From IMG/VR virus record IMGVR_UViG_3300046777_000988, positions 1-64,000 of that record: a DNA stretch of 64,000 bases. One strand, 5' to 3'. This document shows, piece by piece, positions 37,571-52,231 of the stretch. This DNA is from a virus. The position numbers were made by a program, and so were the translations under genes. Position 1 is the stretch's first letter. Each line of letters begins with the position of its first letter. The notes below the pieces were generated by a model. The model saw nothing but the letters and a program-made list of their open reading frames with translations, had not been told where the DNA came from and searched no databases.

Positions 37571-37581
37571 CTGTTAAACAA
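37571..37581. promoter_or_regulatory. TTGTTNAACAA-type palindrome (9/10 match)
   Basis: It lies 10 bases after the capsid stop codon, just before the strong hairpin. Confidence 0.4.
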
Positions 37582-37586
37582 TAACA

Positions 37587-37619
37587 AGTGCGGTGGAGGT
37601 TCTATCCCTCTACCGCACT
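37587..37619 (+). other. Strong hairpin after the capsid gene
   Basis: A 13-bp stem with one G-U pair (37587-37599 with 37607-37619, AGTGCGGTGGAGG/CCTCTACCGCACT) and a 7-base loop. No U-run follows on either strand, so it is more likely an mRNA-stabilising or processing hairpin or a partial terminator than a full intrinsic terminator. Confidence 0.6.
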
Positions 37620-37635
37620 AAACCTAAGAAAAGTA

Positions 37636-41561
<3,926 letters not shown>

Positions 41562-41565
41562 GATT

Positions 41566-41805
41566 ATGCTAAAGACATACGGACTCATATTTCCAGACGG
41601 AACAAAATATCTAGCCAGCGTTGTGCTAGATGATGAAGGTAATCCTCGCATTGATACGATTAGACCATATCCGGTTCCAGATGGATGGGTTGATCCTCGA
41701 CTTGTAGAGCTTGTTAAACAAGACCCTCCCGGCCCAGAAACAGAATGGGAAAGTTATTTAGAATGGTTTGAAAACAGAGTAGAAGTGCATTGGAAGCAGA
41801 TATAA
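41566..41805 (+). CDS. Small protein between fibre genes
   Basis: A 79-residue acidic protein ([40 protein letters not shown]) located between two fibre genes with 4 and 1-base gaps. Small acidic genes in that position sometimes encode fibre-assembly chaperones, but no signature was recognised. Confidence 0.6.
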   Translation: MLKTYGLIFPDGTKYLASVVLDDEGNPRIDTIRPYPVPDGWVDPRLVELVKQDPPGPETEWESYLEWFENRVEVHWKQI

Positions 41806-41806
41806 A

Positions 41807-44058
<2,252 letters not shown>

Positions 44059-44062
<4 letters not shown>

Positions 44063-47043
44063 TCTTAACTCAGTCAACAGCGGCATACATACAAGCAAGT
44101 CCAGTTAGAACAATTACTAACGAGACTTCATCGTTCCGTCACTTCATGGTGTATTTGGATACACTGTTATCGTCTGCGATTACTGGATCAATTGGAATCA
44201 TTAAGAACGGACTCGGAGTTCTTACGCTATCAGGAAACAATACCTATGCTGGGAACGCTGCGATTAACGCAGGCGTATTAACGATCACCGATCTTACTGC
44301 GCTACCGGGATGGAATACAGCGGGAAGATATTCTGTCGAGTCAGGCGCAACGCTTGCTGTCTATAACGCAGTTACTGATGCGAATGTTGTAACGATTCTA
44401 GGAACCACCAACTTTAACGCAGGATCGGCTATAGGCTTCGATACTACATCAGGCAATAGGACATACCCGAATGTCATTGCAAACACCGCTAAAGGGGCTT
44501 TAGGGCTAACCAAGCTAGGGGCGAATACGCTGACGATCTCTGGCGCGAATACATATACTGGACCAACGCTTGTTATCGCCGGAACACTCGCTACATCTAC
44601 AGCTAACAGAATCCCAGATGCGTCTGCTGTTACAATTCTATCTGGCGCTATAATTACTCTCGGAGGTTCTGACACCTTTGCTACTCTTGCGGGTGCAGGG
44701 ACATTAACATGCGGTGCAAACGCATTGACTCTTAACTCCACGAACTCCGCGACATTTAGTGGAACTCTAACCAATACAGCAGGAACATTCTTTAAGTTAG
44801 GGTCAGGAACGCAGACACTTTCTGGATCAACAACTGTTGCTGCAAATGTTCGGCTTGATGGTGGTGGAATTATATCCAGCGGGACATTCCTTCAAACAGC
44901 AACGGCAAGTTCTCGCAACTTTCAAATAGCACTTAATGCAGGAACAACAGCAACACTCACCGTATCTGGTGGAACAATGACTGTTACCGGATTGTTCTTT
45001 GGAGAGAATAACGGTGGATCAGCAACAGTGAATGTTAATGCCGGAACACTTCAGGTTAATGGCGAGACATGGCAGGCGGGATTACTTAGCACACTTAATG
45101 TCAATGGCGGGACTTTTAACGCAAACGGATCGTTTGACATTGGGGGCGGTGGAGGAACAACGACAAGTATTGTAAACCTAACATCTGGAACATTTGCAAT
45201 TACAGGAACAATTCGTTGGGGTATTGGAAGTGCAACAGCAACATCTATATTTAATTTAGATGGAGGAACATTTAGATGCGCTGCTTGGATTAGAAACGGT
45301 GGAACAAATACATTCAATTTCAACGGTGGAACATTTACTACAAACACTAATAATTTAACGATAACTCAGCCGCTTATATCCTGCTTGATTAAAAGTGGTG
45401 GAGCTATATTTGGAAATGCCGTCACGCTTATCTTTGATACTGTTCTAGCAAATGCACCTAGCGTTTCTGGAAATCTCGTAATGAATGGAACTGGAACACT
45501 GATTCTTCGTCAGGCCAATACATTCTCTGGAACGATTACAATCAATGCTGGCATACTTCAATTTGGGAATAGTTCTACAACTGGATCGGCTGGCTCAAGC
45601 AGTGGAATAACCAACAACGCAACGCTTACATTTAACCGCACTAATACAATAACGCAGGGAACAGACTTCCCTGTTATTAGCGGAAGCGGGATTCTTATTC
45701 AGGCGGGAAGCGGAACCACTATACTTGGTCTATCAAATAGTTATACAGGAGAAACTAGGATCAACGCTGGAACTTTGAGATTAGGCAACGCTAATGGATT
45801 TGGCTCCGGAGACATTCGCTTTAACGGTGGAACGATGCAATATGGAAGTGGCATTACAACAGATGTCTCATCGAGAATTGTAAATAACTCCTCCGCTATT
45901 CGCATAGATACCAATGGGCAGAATGTTGATTTCGCATCTCTTGGGTCAACCAATACTGGAGGATTTGTTAAAACCGGAACTGGGATATTAACAATGTCTG
46001 GTTCTGGTAATACTTATACTGGAGCCAATACGATTAGCGCAGGAGAAGCTACATTCTCTGGAACTTATACTGCAACAAATACTGTCAATATCAATGGTTC
46101 AGCTAATCCAATATTAAATATCAGCGGTAATTTTACACAGACATTCACTGGAAGCGGTGTGCGTAGTTTTCAACTCGCGGTCAATTCAGGAAATACAGGA
46201 ACCGTAAATGTAAGTGGATCAGCAGTTGTCACACTTAATGGCGGAATGATGCTTGGTGACAACAATGGTGGTAACGGAACATTCAATCAAACTGGTGGGA
46301 CGGTTAGCACTAGCACTAGTGGAACTTGGTTGGCTGGGGCTGTTTGCTTGATAGATGTATCAGGAGGAACTTTCACAACACCCGGTATTGAGTGCGGTGG
46401 TGGAACTGGTGCTGGGACTGTAACCGTTTCTGGAACAGGAACAGTAAATGCAGGTAGCCTTATTCTAAATCGTGGAAGTGGTGTTGGCGTGTCTGCTGTA
46501 TTGAATGTCAATGGAGGAACGCTGACAACTACTGGCATAACGCATGTTACTACCGCCAGACCAGCAACTATAAATTTCAACGGCGGAACATTTACAAACC
46601 TTAATACAATGACGATACCTTCAACAGTATCGTGCGTTGTTAAGTCTGGTGGTGCTATTCTTAATTCATCATCTGGACAGCTTAATATTCCAAGTGCGCT
46701 TACTACAGACGGGACAGGAGGGGGGCTAGTCAAGCAGGGCATAGGAAGCGTATCTCTTACTGGCGTTAATACATATACAGGATCGACATCAATCCTTGCT
46801 GGAAACCTGATTGTTTCTTCAGCTTCGTTCCAAGTGAATACGGGAAACAAGTGCAACCAAGTTACATTCACGAATACATCTGTTACTGCGAACTTCACAA
46901 TCGCTCCGACAATCGGTGACACATTCAAGTTCTTTATCGGATCAACGGTTCAAACAGGATTGTCTGTCACGCTTACAGGAACTGGCGTTGCTGGCCGCTC
47001 TGGAATATACGACTCGTCTACATCTACTCTAACGATTACCTGA
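44059..47043 (+). CDS. Autotransporter-associated beta-strand repeat protein
   Basis: A 994-residue protein built from repeats of the passenger-associated (PATR) type: [60 protein letters not shown] and [20 protein letters not shown], separated by further G-G-T-x-x-x-N strands. This predicts a long right-handed beta-helix. No signal peptide, PEP-CTERM or beta-barrel was seen, so it is not a secreted host-type autotransporter. The start overlaps fibre 3. The likely role is a virion spike or fibre tip. The repeat family is best known from cell-surface proteins and is unusual in a phage. Confidence 0.82.
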
Positions 47044-47058
47044 AATAATTATTGAATA

Positions 47059-47069
47059 TTGTTAAACAA
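47059..47069. promoter_or_regulatory. TTGTTNAACAA palindrome
   Basis: An exact copy in the 45-base gap between the beta-strand-repeat gene and the lysis cassette. Confidence 0.45.
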
Positions 47070-47088
47070 TTAAATTATGTTCGCTTAA

Positions 47089-47289
47089 ATGAATTTCGAT
47101 CCTCAGTCAGCCCCACATCATCCCGGTATTATGGGTTCCGCAACAAGCCTTCTAGCAGTTATCGTATCAGTTCTGCCTCATGTTGAGCAGTGGCTGCGGA
47201 TCACATCGCTTGCATTCGGCACTATTGCAGCGATAGTTTCCATTATTGTTATGATAGAGAAACGCAGTAACGACAAAGATAAAAAATGA
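47089..47289 (+). CDS. Small membrane protein, holin-like
   Basis: A 66-residue protein with two hydrophobic segments (SATSLLAVIVSVLPHV and ITSLAFGTIAAIVSIIVMI) and a charged C-terminal tail (EKRSNDKDKK). This size, topology and position directly before the lysin genes are typical of class II holins, which permeabilise the inner membrane. It overlaps the next gene by 4 bases. Holins share little sequence, so the call rests on topology and context. Confidence 0.68.
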   Translation: MNFDPQSAPHHPGIMGSATSLLAVIVSVLPHVEQWLRITSLAFGTIAAIVSIIVMIEKRSNDKDKK

Positions 47290-47579
47290 AAACACTACTT
47301 GTTAAAGCCATCTCCGCTATTACCGGAGCATCCAAATCAGTTATCGAATTCATCATTCCGATCCTCCGTGATTCGGCTAGTTCGCTACTAAAAGAACTGC
47401 TTCCTATCGCATTGGAAGTTGTATCCTCACTGCTCACTTCTGATAAGAGCGGCGACGAGAAACGCAAGATTGCCGTGGATAAAATTAAAGACGCAGCAAC
47501 CCGCGAGGGAATCAACGCATCTAACCGTGCAGTCAACCTCGCTATCGAGCTTGCCCTTGCAAAGCTGACCGATAAATGA
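47286..47579 (+). CDS. Helical lysis-cassette protein
   Basis: A 97-residue protein. The first 50 residues form amphipathic or hydrophobic helices (FIIPILRDSASSLLKELLPI, ALEVVSSLL), followed by a basic, helical end (AVNLAIELALAKLTDK). It has 4-base overlaps with both neighbours, placing it in the lysis cassette. It may be an auxiliary holin or antiholin; no family was recognised. Confidence 0.6.
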   Translation: MKTLLVKAISAITGASKSVIEFIIPILRDSASSLLKELLPIALEVVSSLLTSDKSGDEKRKIAVDKIKDAATREGINASNRAVNLAIELALAKLTDK

Positions 47580-48040
47580 ACGACGAGAAGGCATGGTGGC
47601 AGAGCAGGACGATTATCGGAATCGTCGTTATGCTACTTGCTCAAGTCTTGAAGTGGCTAAATGTTGATATAGTCAACGAGGAGTTGACCGACATCGTTAC
47701 CCTAGCGATGGAGAGCATTGGTGCAGCATTGGCTATTTACGGGCGCGTAAAGGCCCGTAAAACTATTCGCAGGACTAAACCCGGTGGTCAGTTCAATCCG
47801 AATGCAGAAGTGCGTAAAGCAAAGCCTGCGCGAAGCAAGCTACTCGGTCTGTTTATTCTTCTTCTTTCCTTCAACTGCTACGCTCAAGCCTATCCTTCGC
47901 ATGTGTGGTATGAGAATCCTATTAGGTTCAATGCGATTGTTGATGACAGACCATTCTTAATCCGCTTGCTGGATAGCCTGTGGGTCAGCGTTAGCGTTCT
48001 TCCTATTAAGGGTGAGATTAAAGGCTCGGCTGATTTCTGA
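47576..48040 (+). CDS. Membrane protein: holin-like N-terminus plus lipobox-like second segment
   Basis: A 154-residue protein. The N-terminus WWQSRTIIGIVVMLLAQVL, followed by a second hydrophobic stretch ending AIYGRVKARKTI, is a known layout of small phage holin-like proteins. After a basic linker, a second membrane segment, KLLGLFILLLSFNCYAQAYP, looks like a lipoprotein signal with a possible lipobox ending at Cys (LSFNC). A C-terminal periplasmic part follows. This could be a fusion of a holin-like protein with a spanin-like lipoprotein, or initiation may occur internally. Confidence 0.6.
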   Translation: MNDEKAWWQSRTIIGIVVMLLAQVLKWLNVDIVNEELTDIVTLAMESIGAALAIYGRVKARKTIRRTKPGGQFNPNAEVRKAKPARSKLLGLFILLLSFNCYAQAYPSHVWYENPIRFNAIVDDRPFLIRLLDSLWVSVSVLPIKGEIKGSADF

Positions 48041-48041
48041 T

Positions 48042-48611
48042 ATGGCTACCGAGGCAGAACGGCTAGAGATGGGTGACTTCATTCTGAAGTCCGAGGCTCG
48101 TAAGGATAAGTTCGGCAGACTTAAAGTTTATCCGCTACCTAAGGCTGACGGTGGCGGCACATTTGAAGTTGCAGGTATCAACGATAGGTATCATCCAAAG
48201 GCTGCAACGCATCTCAAGAATCTTATAGACAACAACCGTCATTCCCAAGCAGAGAACTTTGCAAAGAAGTATCTTGTTGAATACACCGATGTCGTTAAGA
48301 ACTGGACTGAACTAGCTCCGCTAGAAGCATTCCTCCGCGATACTGCATTTAACCGAGGACCGAAAGGCGCCTTGCGTATCTTGCAGATTGCATTAGGCAT
48401 TGCTGATGACGGGAAGTTTGGACCTGTAACAAAAGCAACTCTAGCTAAAGCAGCAAAGAATGTTGCGGCACTTCTTGACAACCTGCGTAGTGCTAGGGAA
48501 ACATACGAGATTCGTGTTGCTCCACCCGTTGGAGCCAGAGCAAAGTTTTGGGCTGGCTTGCAAAACAGATGGAACAATGCGTTAGAATTCAGCAAGAAGT
48601 TTATAGTTTAA
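48042..48611 (+). CDS. GH108-like lysozyme/endolysin
   Basis: 189 residues from MATEAERLEM (an upstream in-frame codon overlaps the previous gene). FILKSEARKDKFGRLKVYPL with Glu18 and PKADGGGTFEVAGINDRYHP recall the catalytic E and D-x-GG-x-T-x-x-GI region of GH108 muramidases. FLRDTAFNRGPKGALRILQI and GIADDGKFGPVTKATLAK form the peptidoglycan-binding half (PG_binding_3 type). It would hydrolyse murein glycan strands after holin release. The residues between E18 and the GG motif are longer than usual. The stop lies in a TTGTTNAACAA-like palindrome. Confidence 0.78.
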   Translation: MATEAERLEMGDFILKSEARKDKFGRLKVYPLPKADGGGTFEVAGINDRYHPKAATHLKNLIDNNRHSQAENFAKKYLVEYTDVVKNWTELAPLEAFLRDTAFNRGPKGALRILQIALGIADDGKFGPVTKATLAKAAKNVAALLDNLRSARETYEIRVAPPVGARAKFWAGLQNRWNNALEFSKKFIV

Positions 48612-48614
48612 CAA
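48604..48614. promoter_or_regulatory. TTGTTNAACAA-type palindrome (9/10 match)
   Basis: It contains the lysin stop codon and lies 14 bases before the next start. Confidence 0.35.
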
Positions 48615-48627
48615 TAGAAACAAATAT

Positions 48628-48876
48628 ATGGACCTAGAAAATAAAGCCCTGAAAGAAGCATTCAAGAAAAAGTATGCTGGGGTAAAAACTGATGAAGAAG
48701 ACCTGAAGCGTTTTGCTAAAAAGTATTATGGCGAGCAATCAGAAAGCGTCTATAAAGAACCTTCATTGCTTGAGAAAGCAAAGCGCACGGTAAAAGGGGC
48801 TATTGATGTCAATGTTGGCCGCGCTCAAAACGACTATAGTAGAATGAAGCGTGGATACCGCGAGCTTGATTTTTAA
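48628..48876 (+). CDS. Hypothetical basic protein
   Basis: An 82-residue lysine-rich, helical protein (EAFKKKYAGVKTDEEDLKRF, KRTVKGAIDVNVGRAQNDYS). Not recognised. It follows the lysin gene and starts a run of small overlapping genes that reaches 49382. Confidence 0.6.
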   Translation: MDLENKALKEAFKKKYAGVKTDEEDLKRFAKKYYGEQSESVYKEPSLLEKAKRTVKGAIDVNVGRAQNDYSRMKRGYRELDF

Positions 48877-48882
48877 TCCTGC

Positions 48883-48984
48883 ATGACCAGCAAAGAATAC
48901 AAGTTGTTAATCCTAGCGATGCTGTCTATGTCGGTATCGCTAACTGCACTTTACATGATTGCGAAGCTAGCCTTTTATGAGTGA
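48883..48984 (+). CDS. Small single-span membrane protein
   Basis: A 33-residue peptide, MTSKEYKLLILAMLSMSVSL then TALYMIAKLAFYE, consisting mainly of one membrane helix. Its stop overlaps the next ATG by 8 bases. The overlaps on one side and a 6-base gap on the other support it as a real gene in the lysis-proximal run; it may assist lysis. Confidence 0.45.
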   Translation: MTSKEYKLLILAMLSMSVSLTALYMIAKLAFYE

Positions 48985-49111
48985 TACCGAAGCGTTGATT
49001 AAAGAGAACAAGAAACTAAAAGAGATACTTAGGCAGTGCTTGAAGGCGCGGCAGATTAACCATGTGAGGCAGATCATTAGGGAGGCATTAAGCAATGAGC
49101 GAAGCAATTAA
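48977..49111 (+). CDS. Small basic helical protein
   Basis: A 44-residue peptide (MSDTEALIKENKKLKEILRQ, then CLKARQINHVRQIIREALSN) with heptad-like spacing in its first half. It overlaps the membrane peptide gene and, by 17 bases, the next gene. Unknown function. Confidence 0.45.
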   Translation: MSDTEALIKENKKLKEILRQCLKARQINHVRQIIREALSNERSN

Positions 49112-49382
49112 ATCAGCAATGAAACGACTCGGTGTGTCTGGCGTGAACAAGCCTAAGAGAACGCCTAGCCACCCAACGAAGAGTCATGTTGTTCTCGTAA
49201 GTGATAATGGAAAACCAAGGACGATTCGATTTGGGCAACAGGGGGTATCAGGCTCACCAAAGAAAGAGGGAGAGTCTGAATCATATCGCAAGCGCAGGGA
49301 GAGTTTCAAGGCTAGGCATCGGGCCAATATCAAGAAGGGCAAGATGAGTGCGGCCTATTGGTCGTCGAAGGTGAAGTGGTAG
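49095..49382 (+). CDS. Conserved basic phage protein
   Basis: A 95-residue, strongly basic protein. SEAIKSAMKRLGVSGVNKPK and ESYRKRRESFKARHRANIKK with the end GKMSAAYWSSKVKW are a recurrent pattern in phage genomes, where the ARHRxNIxKGKxSAAYWxxKVKW tail is well conserved. Such proteins are found near structural or lysis genes without assigned function. The start overlaps the preceding gene. Confidence 0.75.
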   Translation: MSEAIKSAMKRLGVSGVNKPKRTPSHPTKSHVVLVSDNGKPRTIRFGQQGVSGSPKKEGESESYRKRRESFKARHRANIKKGKMSAAYWSSKVKW

Positions 49383-49453
49383 CAATTCAGCTACTTACAC
49401 TGGCATATAAAAATATCTTTTGACTTCTTAAAAGAATCTGCCATTCTAATACC

Positions 49454-49765
49454 GTGCGATTCAAACGGCTAACAGTCCGAATCAGTGATGAGCCTTGGAA
49501 GATTATCTTCAAAAAGCCTACTGAAGACGACTACATCGGTGTTGAAGATGACGACATCGGCCTTTGTGTCGCTGAAGACCGCAAGATATTTGTTGAGCCT
49601 GACCCAGATAGCGTTCTCTCTACCGCGCTTCACGAAGTCCTCCATGCTGTATTCCCACAGTTGAGCGAGGATGCTGTGATAGATGGCGAGGCTGCGCTAA
49701 TGGACCTGCTGAACAAGTTTCCGCAAGAACTCCTACACACAAATGATACTTCCAAAACCCGGTAG
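49454..49765 (+). CDS. Zincin-like metallopeptidase domain protein
   Basis: A 103-residue protein with a GTG start. The motif ALHEVLHAVFPQLSED (His60-Glu61-x-x-His64) and the following Glu-containing helix (DGEAALMDLLNKF) form a compact zincin site. The N-terminal half is beta (LTVRISDEPWKIIFKKP). Small phage zincins of this kind are common and of uncertain substrate. A TTGACT element at 49420-49425 with a TCTAAT-like -10 just before the GTG could be a promoter giving an almost leaderless transcript. Confidence 0.75.
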   Translation: MRFKRLTVRISDEPWKIIFKKPTEDDYIGVEDDDIGLCVAEDRKIFVEPDPDSVLSTALHEVLHAVFPQLSEDAVIDGEAALMDLLNKFPQELLHTNDTSKTR

Positions 49766-49940
49766 CTGGTGGACCTTCCGAGGCAATGAACAAGGCTGCG
49801 GTAAGGATCAACAGGTTTGCATGTCTAGCCCAGAAGAAACGATAGCATGGGGGCATGGCTTTAGTTGGATCGGATCAACCGATATGTTCCTCAAAGTCTT
49901 TACTCCAACTGATGCCAAGCAGCATCCAGAATTAAAATAG
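49743..49940 (+). CDS. Small conserved phage protein
   Basis: A 65-residue protein beginning MILPKPGSWWTFRGNEQGCG and ending with DMFLKVFTPTDAKQHPELK. It overlaps the zincin gene end by 23 bases. The PGSWWxxxG start and the xxFxxxFxPxD end recur in small phage proteins of unknown role, which supports this frame over shadows. Confidence 0.6.
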   Translation: MILPKPGSWWTFRGNEQGCGKDQQVCMSSPEETIAWGHGFSWIGSTDMFLKVFTPTDAKQHPELK

Positions 49941-49951
49941 GAAGGCAGGGT

Positions 49952-50170
49952 AACTCTATCTCGCTACGCTACGAACAACAATACTCGCTGTGGAAGACTC
50001 GTAAATTTCTCCGTGATTTACTCCATCACACTACTAGGCCCAAGACAGTGACTGAGATTTCAGATCGAGCCTATAGCTGCCTGCGCCACTTCCCACATTT
50101 AGACGAGACTGGCAAACCAATCTTCAGCCAAGACGACTTTGAATGCCCAAAGATACCCAATGAAAGCTAA
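49952..50170 (+). CDS. Small phage protein, no canonical start seen
   Basis: The open frame from a TGA at about 49910 to 50170 encodes a convincing basic protein: SISLRYEQQYSLWKTRKFLR, then DLLHHTTRPKTVTEISDRAY and SCLRHFPHLDETGKPIFSQD. This pattern recurs in phage genomes. No ATG, GTG or TTG is present in frame before the conserved part, although a purine-rich AGGAAGGCAGGG lies at 49939-49950. The coordinate given is the first codon after it. A non-standard start or a sequence error is possible. It overlaps the next gene by 11 bases. Confidence 0.5.
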   Translation, partial: NSISLRYEQQYSLWKTRKFLRDLLHHTTRPKTVTEISDRAYSCLRHFPHLDETGKPIFSQDDFECPKIPNES

Positions 50171-50924
50171 AACTAGCGAGCGGTTTCAGCCGTTCAACAT
50201 CACAAAGAAATGGAAGAAGTGGATGGCGGTATCCTGTTCTCACGGAGATCACATCGACCCAGAAGCTAGGGACGCCGTGCTTTCGTTCCAAAGTCGCTTT
50301 CGCCCTGACACGACCATTCACCTAGGAGACTTCGTGGACATGGCGGCTGCTCGTGGTGGTGCGATGTCAGACCCTAATGCTGCTGATCGTGCTGCTTCTG
50401 TAGCTGAAGACCTCGCTGCTGGTGTCGATTTTTTACAGGAGCTTCGGCCACAACATATACTTTACGGCAATCACGAGGACAGATTGTTTAAGCTGGCGCA
50501 TTCACCTAATGCATTGGCTGCTCACGCCGCGACTATCGTTATCCAAGAGATCGAGGCTACTGCAAAGAAGCTCAAGGCTCGCACATACGAATACGACATT
50601 CGCTCACATTACACTCTTGGCGGTCATAAGTTCTTGCACGGCTATATGTTCAACATGTCTGCAATCAGGGATCATGCGGAGACATTTGGTAGCTGTATTA
50701 TGGGACACCTACACCGAGTAGGGCAGGAGCCGGGTAGGACTCTGCAATCTGCTACCGCTTACTGCGTTGGTATGTTAATGAGGTTTGACGCTTCCTATGC
50801 CAAGACACGCCGCGCTACTTTAGCTTGGAGCCAAGGGTTTGGCTACGGCTACTACACAGACACACAAATAACCGTAAACCTATGCGAAAGAAAACCAAAC
50901 AATCCTTGGATGTTGCCTCTGTAG
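50160..50924 (+). CDS. Calcineurin-like metallophosphoesterase
   Basis: 254 residues from the ATG at 50160. The metal-binding motifs are in order: AVSCSHGDHID (His28 and Asp30 region), IHLGDFVDM (GD-x-x-D), YGNHEDR (GNHE), and FGSCIMGHLHRVG (GHxH, about 182-185). Between the third and fourth motifs, GHKFLHGYMF supplies the GxHxH-like metal ligand. It is a binuclear metal phosphoesterase of the DNA-repair/nuclease-like phage group. Typical substrates are phosphomonoesters, phosphodiesters or cyclic nucleotides. In phages such enzymes may trim nucleic acid ends or counter nucleotide-based defences; no specific target is implied here. Confidence 0.86.
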   Translation: MKAKTSERFQPFNITKKWKKWMAVSCSHGDHIDPEARDAVLSFQSRFRPDTTIHLGDFVDMAAARGGAMSDPNAADRAASVAEDLAAGVDFLQELRPQHILYGNHEDRLFKLAHSPNALAAHAATIVIQEIEATAKKLKARTYEYDIRSHYTLGGHKFLHGYMFNMSAIRDHAETFGSCIMGHLHRVGQEPGRTLQSATAYCVGMLMRFDASYAKTRRATLAWSQGFGYGYYTDTQITVNLCERKPNNPWMLPL

Positions 50925-51142
50925 CTGGAGCTTGGCAGGCATTCTTTGATGGAAACAAAATAGATGATGACGAGTCCTTGCGTAAAGCAGGATGGCTTGA
51001 CATCTATACTGTTGCCGAAAAAGTAAACCTGTCGTCATGCACTCTTGGCCGGAACTCAGATAAATACGGCCTGATTACAAAGCTATTTAGAGTGTATCGC
51101 GGAGGTAAGGTTCGTCAGGTTAGGTATTGCAAACCTAAATAA
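50882..51142 (+). CDS. Small phage protein, possible DNA-binding
   Basis: 86 residues from MRKKTKQSLDVASVAG. GWLDIYTVAEKVNLSSCTLG with RNSDKYGLITKLFRVYRGGK reads like a short helix-turn-helix or excisionase-type fold, ending in a basic RQVRYCKPK tail. The start lies within the end of the phosphoesterase gene (43-base overlap). Family not recognised. Confidence 0.55.
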   Translation: MRKKTKQSLDVASVAGAWQAFFDGNKIDDDESLRKAGWLDIYTVAEKVNLSSCTLGRNSDKYGLITKLFRVYRGGKVRQVRYCKPK

Positions 51143-51166
51143 GAAGGGGGCTTGCGCCCCCCTCTT
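51141..51166. terminator. Hairpin between convergent gene blocks
   Basis: A 6-bp GGGGGC/GCCCCC stem (51146-51151 with 51156-51161), extended across a mismatch by AAGA/TCTT (51141-51144 with 51163-51166). It lies at the end of the plus-strand run before the convergent minus-strand block and is probably a terminator, although the U-run is poor. Confidence 0.6.
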
Positions 51167-51227
51167 AACCTATGAACTATGAACACACAAAAACACCGAA
51201 CCAAAAGCTCGGCGTGTCGCAATATAA

Positions 51228-51674
51228 CTATTGTTTAACCGTAGTCAATTTGTTTTCAGCGTAAACCGCTACCGCTAGTGCTGACCAAGTGTGCGACTTT
51301 AGCCCGTAGGTCGGACCTTTATCTTCCTTAGTTCCCTGTGGTCCTACAAGGTTCAGCAATGCCTGTCGGATGTCCTTGTCTTTTGATCGCATCGTGCGAC
51401 ACAAATACATCTTAATGTCCTTCCTGTAGCACAAGAGCGTATCAGTCCTAGCAACCTCTTCAAATCTCCCCACCCAGCGGCAGGTATCAAATACACTTGC
51501 ACCTACCGCCATGCCATAACTGGCTACCATCTCGCAGGCTACGATGTCGTATTCCCTGCCGATCAGTAGTTGACGCATCTCGTAATTATTAAGATGTCCG
51601 TGGTCGATAACCCTTCCATCCCACTGCACGAATGCTGAGTCTGTAGGGCCGGGGTCTATTGCGAATATAGTCAT
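51228..51674 (-). CDS. RuvC-like Holliday junction resolvase
   Basis: A 148-residue RNase H-fold protein. FAIDPGPTDSAFVQWDG carries the first catalytic Asp (Asp7) on strand 1. IVACEMVASYGMAVGASVF has the Glu (about residue 48) on strand 4. The C-terminal DIRQALLNLV and KSHTWSALAVAVYA hold the final acidic/His helix. Phage RuvC-like enzymes resolve branched DNA before packaging. It overlaps the HNH gene start by 4 bases. Its stop lies near a degenerate TTGTTNAACAA palindrome at 51231. Confidence 0.8.
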   Translation of the reverse strand: MTIFAIDPGPTDSAFVQWDGRVIDHGHLNNYEMRQLLIGREYDIVACEMVASYGMAVGASVFDTCRWVGRFEEVARTDTLLCYRKDIKMYLCRTMRSKDKDIRQALLNLVGPQGTKEDKGPTYGLKSHTWSALAVAVYAENKLTTVKQ

Positions 51675-51949
51675 ATCAAGTATCCATTTTCTCTAGCCCA
51701 CTTACCGTTGCTCTCAATCTTCATGTGACACGGGCGGCAGACAGGCATCCAAGTTTCTGTGTTGTTGAGGTTCTTTCCTCGCCTAGCCTTATGGTGAATG
51801 TCTGTTGCTGCTTCTCCGCATATCTCGCAGAAGTGATTCAGCATAAAGTAATCATACCTAATCTTGGAGTATTCCTTTAGCTCCTTGCGGTGCTTATCGG
51901 ATACCCTGTTCATAGACTTATTTCTTTTTAGACCTCTTACCGTTTTCAT
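51671..51949 (-). CDS. HNH endonuclease domain protein
   Basis: A 92-residue protein. CEICGEAATDIHHKARRGKN provides the first Cys pair and the HNH His; WMPVCRPCHMKIESN provides the second Cys pair and final His. An alternative start is the second Met (about 51913). Small HNH proteins in this size range are common in phage recombination and packaging regions. It lies between the resolvase and a hypothetical gene, overlapping both. Confidence 0.78.
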   Translation of the reverse strand: MKTVRGLKRNKSMNRVSDKHRKELKEYSKIRYDYFMLNHFCEICGEAATDIHHKARRGKNLNNTETWMPVCRPCHMKIESNGKWARENGYLI

Positions 51950-52139
51950 ACTCGTTAAAATAATCGTGCATTTTATTTAACAACTCTTCTGCCTTATCAG
52001 GCGAGATGCTTCGTTCCGCACCGTCTGGGAATGGTCTGCCGCGAGAGTGCATAGGGCTTAACTTGTGCAGCTTGAATGGCGATATGTAGATATGCAGGTC
52101 GCCTGATTCGTCTATGCCTACGAATGGGTGCAGAGTCAT
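51918..52139 (-). CDS. Hypothetical protein
   Basis: A 73-residue protein (FVGIDESGDLHIYISPFKLH, ISPDKAEELLNKMHDYFNEY) with a basic end GKRSKKK. It overlaps the small membrane peptide gene upstream by 4 bases and the HNH gene downstream. Not recognised. Confidence 0.6.
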   Translation of the reverse strand: MTLHPFVGIDESGDLHIYISPFKLHKLSPMHSRGRPFPDGAERSISPDKAEELLNKMHDYFNEYENGKRSKKK

Positions 52140-52231
52140 TCAAGAAATAACTTGTATGCAGCACACACTGCTATGACTGCCAGCAGCAATATGTTTTCAG
52201 GCTTTATCAGCGCGAGTTTGAGCGGCTTCAT
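52136..52231 (-). CDS. Small single-span membrane peptide
   Basis: A 31-residue peptide, MKPLKLALIKPENILLLAVI then AVCAAYKLFLE, essentially one membrane helix. It begins inside the 3' end of the MazG-like gene and its stop overlaps the next start by 4 bases, which supports translation coupling. Function unknown. Confidence 0.4.
   Translation of the reverse strand: MKPLKLALIKPENILLLAVIAVCAAYKLFLE

Noticed and set aside
36337-37587. A 416-codon open frame on the minus strand opposite the capsid gene
   Set aside because: It is the antisense shadow of the strongly biased capsid codons; its translation is Val/Arg/Glu-rich without domains, and the plus frame fits the capsid context.
49420-49450. 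A firm promoter for the zincin gene
   Set aside because: The -10-like element lies within 4 bases of the GTG, so transcription would start inside the gene; noted only as a possibility.
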